Shown one piece after another: positions 56,601 through 64,000 of a stretch of DNA of 64,000 nt. Under the pieces are notes generated by a model, which saw only the letters and a list, made by a program, of their open reading frames with translations, was not told the DNA's origin and ran no database searches. Made by a program: the position numbers and the translations under genes. The stretch covers positions 186,001 through 250,000 of the forward strand of contig NW_025955014.1 of NCBI RefSeq assembly GCF_022376445.1, given 5' to 3'. The DNA comes from Fomitopsis serialis (Eukaryota > Basidiomycota > Agaricomycetes > Polyporales > Fomitopsidaceae). Each line of letters starts with the position of its first letter. Position 1 is the stretch's first letter.

Positions 56601-57640
56601 ACCTGACTTCCTCGAAACACGGCCCAGGTCTTGCCGCACACGCCGACGCGCCCTACACAAGGGCGGCACCTTCCGATCGCGTAGGGCGGTCATCCAGCTC
56701 GAGCGAGCCCCAGCGTGCGCGCGTCGGGCTCGCTGGTTTCCACCGTACCCACCCCGGTCCTTATGGCCGGGGCGTATTTTCTATATGTGTACAGTAGATA
56801 GCTGCGAATAAAGCATGCGATTCGCACCACACACCACCGAATAAAAACCCGCGCCAGACAACGAGTAACGATTCGGTAACTAGCCAGTAAGTAATGAGTC
56901 AGTAAGAAATCGTAACGACGGTATAGTATATAGTCTATTCCGTTCCGTAACCAGTATTGCCGTTATGGCTAAGTGGTTGAACGTCCTACGGGACGCATGA
57001 AGGCTGGGGAAACCTGTGCCAGGTACTAGTGAGCCTACGGATCTAAAGTGCTCCGTCGCTTAAACAAAGGTGAATACCTTCTGACTGTGGGGAGTCGATG
57101 CCCCACGACTTGCTAGCCTTCAACCGGAGCGTTTGAGCCCCTTCTCTATTCTCTATTCCTTTTTTTCCTTTTTTTCTTGACGCGTTGGCCGGTGTTCGAT
57201 CTCGCGCGCGCGTGTACGGAAAATGCCGCACGGGCGCTCGACAGCTGTCGCGCCCGAACCGTCGTTCTCTACCCTCTCCACCTGTCTACTACGACCACGA
57301 CCGCCAACGCCGACGCCGAGTATGCCCACCCTGGTGCTACACGCGCACGTCGCCCCGCTGACATGACACTAGCGCACCGAGTATGCCAACAGCAAGCCGT
57401 GCCAGTAGGTCGCCCGCCGCCGCTCGGTCGCCAGCGCACACGCCGACCACGAACCTCTGGCTCTCGAAGGCCACGAAGGACACGCACGGCACCACGGCGC
57501 GACCCAGCACACGCCGTCCACGGCAGCTTGCAGGAGACAACGCGCCCACCAGCTGGGACTGGGCACGAGTAGGTGCGTCACCCCTGCCGACTTCCCATCT
57601 CGCTACCGCCCTCGTACCGCCTCTGCGACGCGTACCGCGG
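56601..57640. other. Spacer with Pol III-like box, no gene
   Basis: Contains TGGCTAAGTGG at 56966-56976, a good match to a tRNA A box, a hairpin near 57088-57106 (TGTGGGGAGTCGATGCCCCA) and two seven-base T runs at 57160-57175. It could be a tRNA-derived SINE-like unit, but no canonical B box is found. The right part has proline-rich frames that grade into the next GC-rich array. Confidence 0.4.
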
Positions 57641-58640
57641 ACGTACCGCGCACGTCAGACGACCCCGCATAATGGTGGGGTCGGTTTCTCGTGCTCTACG
57701 CCCCCGCCACGTCTCCGTCTTTGTGACCAAGCCCACTGCCTCGGCGCCCCGCCCTCTGTGTCTCTGCGAGGCACTACGCGCGTGCGGAGGCCGAGATCCC
57801 CACATAAGACGTCCCCGCAGAAGAGCGAGGTCATCTGCTCGCCTCGGTAGGCCCTCCCCGCCATGTCATTACCGCGCCGCCCTACGACAGCCCCGCTACC
57901 TCGCCTCGCCGCCCTCAACTTCCCTCGGACGCACCATACGCGTGCCGAGGTCGACCCGCGCACCCATGACGACCCCGCGGAAGAGCGGGGTCGTCTATTC
58001 GTGTGCCACCGCCTTCGCAGTCAGCCCCCGTCGGCTTACCGTCTCTCGGCCGCGTCCAATGCGCGTCGGAGACCTACCGGACACGCCAGGCGACCCCGCG
58101 CAACAACGGGTCGTCCTTGGACACTCCCCGCCACGTCACCGCCTCCTCGCGCTGCCCATTACCGCGCCGCCCTACGACAGCCCCGCTACCTCGCCTCGCC
58201 GCCCTCAACTTCCCTCGGACGCACCATACGCGTGCCGAGGTCGACCCGCGCACCCATGACGACCCCGCGGAAGAGCGGGGTCGTCTATTCGTGTGCCACT
58301 GCCTTCGCAGTCAGCCCCCGTCGGCTTACCGTCTCTCGGACGCGTCCAATGCGCGTCGAGGACCTACCGGACACGCCAGGCGACCCCGCGTAACAACGGG
58401 TTGTCCTTGGACACTCCCCGCCACGTCACCGCCTCCTCGCGCTGCCACAGCCCTCCTATGTCGCCGCGCCGCCCTCTACTGTCTCGCCACCCACCCCTAC
58501 CTCCTACCGTCTCCCGGACGCACGCACTGTGCTCCGAGGAGGCGCAGTGCCTGTCAGATGACCCCGCACAAGAGCGGGGTCGTCTGCTCGTGTCGAACAG
58601 CCCGCTCTGCCACGTCAACGCCATCCAGCCCTACCGCGGC
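57641..58640. repeat. GC-rich hairpin-tagged repeats, 290-bp duplication
   Basis: GACCCCGC...GCGGGGTC hairpins recur at 57661, 57811, 57971, 58092, 58261, 58382 and 58560. The segment from about 57869 to 58158 is repeated almost base for base at 58159-58448 (290-bp period: 57971 to 58261, 58092 to 58382). The hairpin core (CCCCGC, about 6-nt loop, GCGGGG) is the same as in the 160-bp array, so the two arrays probably share ancestry. Confidence 0.8.
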
Positions 58641-59286
58641 CGTACGAGGACGGGCTGACTGGTGGATGACGTGGCGAGAGGCGAGTGGTATAGACGACGA
58701 GTAGGCAAGACCGCGAGAGGATGAGAGGACAAGCGACCTGGCAAATGGCACGGCGAGTGCACGGTAAGACGGACGTACCATAAGACTGGCGGACGAGCAG
58801 CCAAGTCAATGATGGTGTGAGAGTAGGGGGGGATGCGTCGATGCGTGGCGACAGGGCGAGCATCACCACCGAACAAGAGGTAGAGAGACTCGGATGCCGG
58901 GCGGGTGAGCGAACGCATGGGCGAGAAGCCATGCGGGTTGGATGACAGGCTGGCAAGAAGACGGCGGTCGAGGAGACGGGCAGTCGAGCGGGCAGACGGA
59001 AGACGCAGCGTATGGATGGATTAGCGAGCGGACGGACGGAATAGCGAGCGGATGGACGGAAGAGCGAGATGCTCTCCCTCTCCTCCTCTCGTGCTTCCGT
59101 CTATCTGCTTTGCTGTCTGTTCGTCTCCTCGCCCTTTACTCCACTGTTCACCCTGCTCGCCGTGTCTTCCGTTCCGTTCGTGCATGCCCCCGCGAGCAAA
59201 TGCCCCTCCATGCCCATTGTTTTAATGTGTACATATCTAGTCTATCCCCGTGCGTTCTTCGTACGTGTCCGCCGGCATGAGTGCAT
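58641..59286. other. Spacer with short GA/GC-rich repeats
   Basis: No gene. Near 58990-59070 short degenerate repeats of the type GCGAGCGGACGGA occur three to four times. Confidence 0.5.
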
Positions 59287-59582
59287 AACTGTACTTCAAT
59301 TGTATGTATCTTGAGTGAGTGTACTTCAACTCGGTGTACTTTGTACTTAGTCTACTTCGACGGTACGTACTGCAACTGTATGTAATTTGATTGAATGGAC
59401 TTCGAGTGAAGGTACCTCGAGTGAATGTCCTTTGATTGAGTGGATTCAATTGGATGTCCTTCAATTGTCTGTACTTCGACTGGATGTACTTCGACCCAGT
59501 GTACTTTGAGTGTATGTCCTTTAATTGAATGGGCTTGATTGAATGCAGTTCAATTGACTAATGTCCAATTGAATGTACTTCC
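59287..59582. repeat. Degenerate ~20-bp minisatellite
   Basis: About 15 degenerate units built on TGTACTTCAATTGAATG-like words (for example TGTACTTCGACTGGATG, TGTCCTTTAATTGAATG). Spacing is roughly 18-22 bp, changing gradually along the array. Confidence 0.75.
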
Positions 59583-59915
59583 CATTGCTGCAGTCAGCAT
59601 AGCATGCTGTCTATGCAGTCTTGTGGATGTCCTGCAGTGTACTGTATAGGCATAATAAATTTGTACTGTTCTTCATTGGATTACTGTATACCTGTAAGAG
59701 GTCAATGAACTGAGCAGCTCTGTACTATGCTATCTCATATATTGGATGGGCTATTGTCATCATACATGGAGTCATGAACACTGCTTTTGGGGCTTCATAA
59801 CAGACCCATCATGTACAGAGCTGGGCAGTATAGCATGGCTATGGGAGCTTTGCAAACAATGAATTCATGGCCAATTGTATGAATGGACTTGGACAATGCT
59901 GAGTATACATGATAT
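59583..59915. other. AT-rich spacer, no gene
   Basis: About 330 bp downstream of the helicase stop codon; probably its 3' UTR. Nothing else seen. Confidence 0.5.
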
Positions 59916-62900
59916 CTAGGCTAGACCATAATGCTGACAGAGCCATATGAACAAGTGAAGAGAATTACACAATCTAGAACGATCAGTCTCTACTTTGCAC
60001 CACAATTGGAAATCCTGCAGAGTATTGACTCTTTTAATATTACAAGCTTCCTTTGCTGCAGCCCACAGCTCTCGAGTGTGGAATACATTCCATGTTGATA
60101 CTGCAATAAAGTCAGACCAAGGACATGATTTCCCTGGTGGATGGGAACGATGAGCTTCAGGCATGAAATCGCCCATTGGCACGCCACAGCCATAGCAATA
60201 ATTGATGTTTGAGTCCTGTGGCTGGGATCCATGTTTGTACTCCTGCCAGCCAATGCCATTTGCCACAAATGGCACTTTAAGGGTACTGCGACACCCTGCA
60301 AACAAAGGGGTATGTTTGGGTGTAACAATACCCTTCAGTGACCAGCAGACTGGACATTGACCCTTGAGTTTGATGAGATATCTTGACAAGTCTGCGGAGT
60401 GCTTCTGCCGCAATATGTCGTCAATTTGTGCGCCTGCTGCACTCATCTCGACTCCAGCTTTCTTGACCATATCCTGATGTACTTCAATGGGCTATAATGC
60501 AAAATTAATAGACATGTCATACTGAACTGAGGGAATAGCTGACCTGATCATCAGTGAACTCTACTTGTTGAAAAAGAGAATCATCCATGCCATCATACAT
60601 GGCATCGTCATCATCGTCCACATTGATTGGATGACCTTGGGAGTTTGGCAAGTGTTGGAGACATGCTGACAAATGTGGTGCGCCTCCATTGCTGCACCAT
60701 TTGATCAGTTTTGTCATCTCTGTGTTTGGGTTGCAGACATCGCAGAGTTCATCGCCATTCTCCCTATCGCAACACTTCTCGACCCCATCCATAGCGGCAG
60801 AGAGTATCCTCCTGCGGCATTTTGTGTTATTCACCATGTAGTCATTCATGACCTTGTGAAGACTGTAGTCAGGAGCCTTGACAGTGAGCATCTCGGTGTG
60901 GTGTACAAGTACAACCATGCATGGGCGGCCTCGTCGGCCTCCCCTTGCTGCGGCCTGTACGAAATCGACTGCGCCATGAGGTGTGTTGAGAAAGATGATG
61001 AGATCAACAAAAGGGGCATCTATTCCATGAACAAATGAGCTGGTCGCAGCAATGCACCGGTGCGCTGCTGTGGCCCCTGTGGTCCATGCAACTTGAGTGT
61101 CATGTCGCTCCTGAGGTGATAGCTTTGAATGATATATCAGGCAGCCAAGCAAAGGGCCCATGGCGTTGGCATTTGCAACTGAGTGGCAAAAGATGATGAT
61201 CCGCGAGTCTGGCTTGACAAATTGTCTTTGATAGCACTCATAGGTGAGCTTGACCACCAGTGCCTCGATGTCGTCTTTGGATCTGCAGTGAACATTGTGA
61301 TAGCGTAGTTCCTTCCGGCCCGTCTGTGCACGGATGACTTTGACCATATCGCGCTGCAGGCCTATATGCTGGATGAAGGCATTTTCGTGATCTGGGACAA
61401 GGGTGGCTGTGAGGTAGATCTTGGGCAGCGCTATCTTCCGCAATTTGTCAATGTTCTTCAACTGTGGGCGGAACTCGTGCGAAGTGAGGATCTGATGTGC
61501 CTCGTCGACCACAACACGATGGATACGAGTCTTCTCCTTGTTCATAAAGCTATTATAAAACATAAGTACCATCACATGATGGGATAGAATATTGGACTGA
61601 CCTGACAAGACTTGCATGTCCACAATGTTCCCATGATACAAACAACAATTGCAAGTCATCTGCAGGAGGAATTGTTGCGACAAATTTGGCCGCCTTGGTA
61701 CCGCTGGCTGCTGCACGCCGTAGCTGGTCATGGATCACTGCAACAAATGGCACAAAGACAATAGAGAGTCGTCCAGGATGGATGATAGCTGGGACTTCAT
61801 AACATGCACTTTTCCCGCCACCTGTTGGCAGTACGCCAATGATGTTGCGGTCACGTGAGAGGGAATAGGCTATCAGCTGATACTGACTCTCCGAAGTGAA
61901 CTCTGCGGCATTATTCTTCAAAGCTTTCCTGAGCTCGCGCAGAGCATTGGTATGTGAGATCATAGGGACCTCGTCAATGGGGGTTCCGACAAGCTGGGTC
62001 GGCTCATGCGAAGTACCAGGGAGGTTGTTGTGGTGGAAATCGATGGGACCAAGATTGGAAGTAGAAGCCACTGGATGATTAGGAAGCCCATCAATATCCA
62101 TTGGCTCCAAGAAATGATCCTCGGTGATGGGGCTATGACGTTGCTCAGGGGTATAAGATAGGCTCTGGTGGCGGCGTTCAGTCTGCCGTTGGTGAAGCTG
62201 GTTGGGACGAGGGGTATGAGATTGGGCATTGGAAGAGTGTTGTTGGGCAGCAAGTCCCTGCATAACAGATGCACGCACGAGGTCTTCGAGGTGGACCTGG
62301 AGTGTCGCAAAGTTCGCATTCATCGTGGATGTGACTGTTCTGCAAATCACAGTAGTAAGCTGTGCAATGTCAACAGGTGGCTGACCTGCCACGCCCGCAC
62401 CGAGGGGAATGTTTGGCGCAGGATTCGCACCAGTACCAGTACCGTAGTCCAAGACACGCAGGGCAACAGGACAAGGCAACTTGCCAAGTCCCAAAACATT
62501 GTGCCAAGGTTCGCAGAACCGGCGAGCCTCGAGCATGGCATCTGTGGTGAGGAAAGCGAGGTGTCCAACCTCACGTGCATAGACACGACGAGCCATGTTG
62601 GTATTGTGATTCATGGACTTGTCACCAAAGTTGTCAGCCATGTTGGAGGGTGGAATGAACTCGCGCATGAGCGAGACAGCGATATGCCGCCAGTACTGGA
62701 GTGATAGGCCTATGCCCATGTATGTGTCGGTGATGCGCTCGAGAATGTTGGAAAACTGTTCAGAGTTAAGCTGCTCGCCATGGGCCATCCAGACAAACTC
62801 ATTGTGTGCTGCCCAACTCTCCTCCCCTTCGAGCACATACGAGATGGTGCGCTCAACGGGGCGGACAACAAGAAGGTACCAGTCAAGCAACTCTGCAACG

Positions 62901-64000
62901 GGCTCTGGGCATAACGTGGGTGTCCATGACAGGGACTCCGTGAGTGCAGATGTCTTGGTGCGCTGGTGGATGAACCATGTTCCATAGTTCTTGTATATGT
63001 TCCGTGGAATCTGGGAATTGCTGAGGCGAGTGTCGACAAACTCAGTGCCACGAGGAGGGGGAGCAGGAGTCATGAAACACAGAACAGCGAGCTCCTCTGA
63101 CAGGTCGGCTAGGTCTTTGCGAAGAGCGCTCAGACCACCGTAGTGCCATCGGAACGTGCCAGAATCGTCAACGTCCGCCAGCGAGTAGCTCGGATGTTCG
63201 AAGAGGACCTTGAGCAAAGGCTGTGACGAGTCGGTGAAAGAGCCAGTTGAGAGCCATGAATGGCCAACACGATTATCGGTGAGATTTTCGCAAAGATCGG
63301 AGGGTACCTTCACAGGTATATCATTCCCGTTGCAGAGGGCGTGCATACGATTTTTGACACTCTGCACCAGCTTCTGCAGGCCAGTGCGCAGGCGAGCAAT
63401 CTCGAGGTTGCGACCTAGACAATTGACAGATGACATGTCCGTGGCCCATGTGATATTGGGTGCTGATGCCTGGCGGATGACCAATGATGATGCGTAGCGT
63501 TGGTGTGCACGAAGAGAGTTCCATGGCGAGGGTCGTCCATCTGCGAGATACTGTGAACATTGATATCTGACAGAACTAGTATGCAATGTATTCAGTATTT
63601 GAACTCTCCTTGATAATGCAATGGCTTACCCAAAGAGGTCATCTGAATATTCAGTGTGACGAGACCAAGCCTCATAGAGATGGAGGTTGCGAAGAGCGTA
63701 CTCCCATTTGGCAATGATAGGCGTGTAGTCCTTGGCAAGAACAAAGCGACCATCTTCCCGTAAGCTTGACACCGCAAGCCAACACATAAGCGGACACTTC
63801 CACTTGGCCATGCTGGCACCTGGTGCTGGTATGCCAACAAGGGAATAGAGGACTTTGTGGATGAGAGCCATACGCTCATCTGTCTTGTTCTCCAGTGCGA
63901 CATACAGACGCCACACGAGACCTTCCTGCGACTGATTCAGGGGGAACTTGTACTGACACGGATGTTTGTTCTTGGTTCGCAATACTGCTGCAATGAAGGC
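59916..64000 (-). CDS. RecQ-like DNA helicase (5' end beyond window)
   Basis: Complement of exons 63630-64000 (continuing), 61602-63566, 60544-61549 and 59916-60491; phases agree, about 1300 residues in view. SF2 motifs: Walker A VLPTGGGKSACYEVPA, DEAH in RVVVDEAHQIL, LTATLVP, IIIFCHSVANANAM, FVHGIDAPFVDLII and motif VI QAAARGGRRGRP. A RecQ-type Cys cluster CCDRENGDELCDVC follows. About 600 residues precede the helicase core (for example NHNTNMARRVYAREVGHL) and a C-terminal zinc-like region (CPVCWSLKG, CYGCGVPMGDF, GKSCPW) follows. Large RecQ-like genes of this kind are multicopy and often subtelomeric in fungi (TLH genes), and tandem repeats lie next door here. Orientation: the 5' end points toward the window edge. 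Role in telomere maintenance is inference. Confidence 0.8.

Noticed and set aside
54940..56811. Open frames of 350-623 codons through the GC-rich array
   Set aside because: They follow the 160-bp tandem repeat in three frames at once with no domain or splice structure, so they are repeat artefacts.
62000..64000. Telomeric repeat at the right end
   Set aside because: No TTAGGG or CCCTAA array is present; the sequence is helicase coding DNA.

Overview
The window is nuclear DNA of a filamentous basidiomycete, most likely an Agaricomycete and probably a polypore. This rests on dense short introns (45-75 nt, GT..AG), GC-rich exons, basidiomycete-style F-box, P450 and ABC-C genes, and a fungal non-LTR retrotransposon remnant. 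No prokaryotic, viral or organellar gene was recognised. Exon joins below were made by hand from splice signals and reading-frame phase.

Layout. 1-5 kb: decayed F-box gene, a 408-bp TA-flanked MITE, and a tRNA-like 3' half. 5.5-8.8 kb: a HAPSTR1/UPF0472-like gene with a 5'-truncated LINE inserted just upstream of its start codon. 10-16.3 kb: a complete 20-exon ABC-C (MRP-type) transporter. 16.7-24.2 kb: an inverted duplication of a kinase-like gene, both copies broken, flanking an intact RTT106 histone chaperone gene. 24.4-28.5 kb: an AN1 zinc-finger gene (Cuz1/ZFAND1-like) and a 13-exon cytochrome P450. 28.5-32.7 kb: gene-poor, ending in an LSM6 pseudogene. 33.3-43.8 kb: an F-box/WD40 (Cdc4/Fbw7-like) gene, condensin subunit 3, and a divergently transcribed RING-H2 gene; these are cell-cycle and ubiquitin genes.

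44.4-48.6 kb: nine copies of a dispersed, nearly perfect GC-rich palindrome of about 34 bp, surrounding a gene with a six-cysteine Zn2Cys6-like cluster. This is the best candidate for an undescribed system. 49.1-51.7 kb: an AT-richer tandem satellite with ~158-bp monomers paired into 317-bp dimers. 52.0-54.4 kb: an unusual Ala/Lys-rich nuclear-type protein gene. 55.0-58.6 kb: GC-rich tandem arrays (160-bp units, then a 290-bp direct duplication) in which most units carry the same small hairpin. 59.3-59.6 kb: a ~20-bp minisatellite. 59.9-64.0 kb: a RecQ-like helicase gene running off the window. The right third looks like subtelomeric or other repeat-rich heterochromatin, although no telomere repeat is present.

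A cross-cutting point: several otherwise intact, conserved genes need exactly one extra base at a short homopolymer to stay in frame. That suggests homopolymer undercalling in the assembly as well as some real gene decay.
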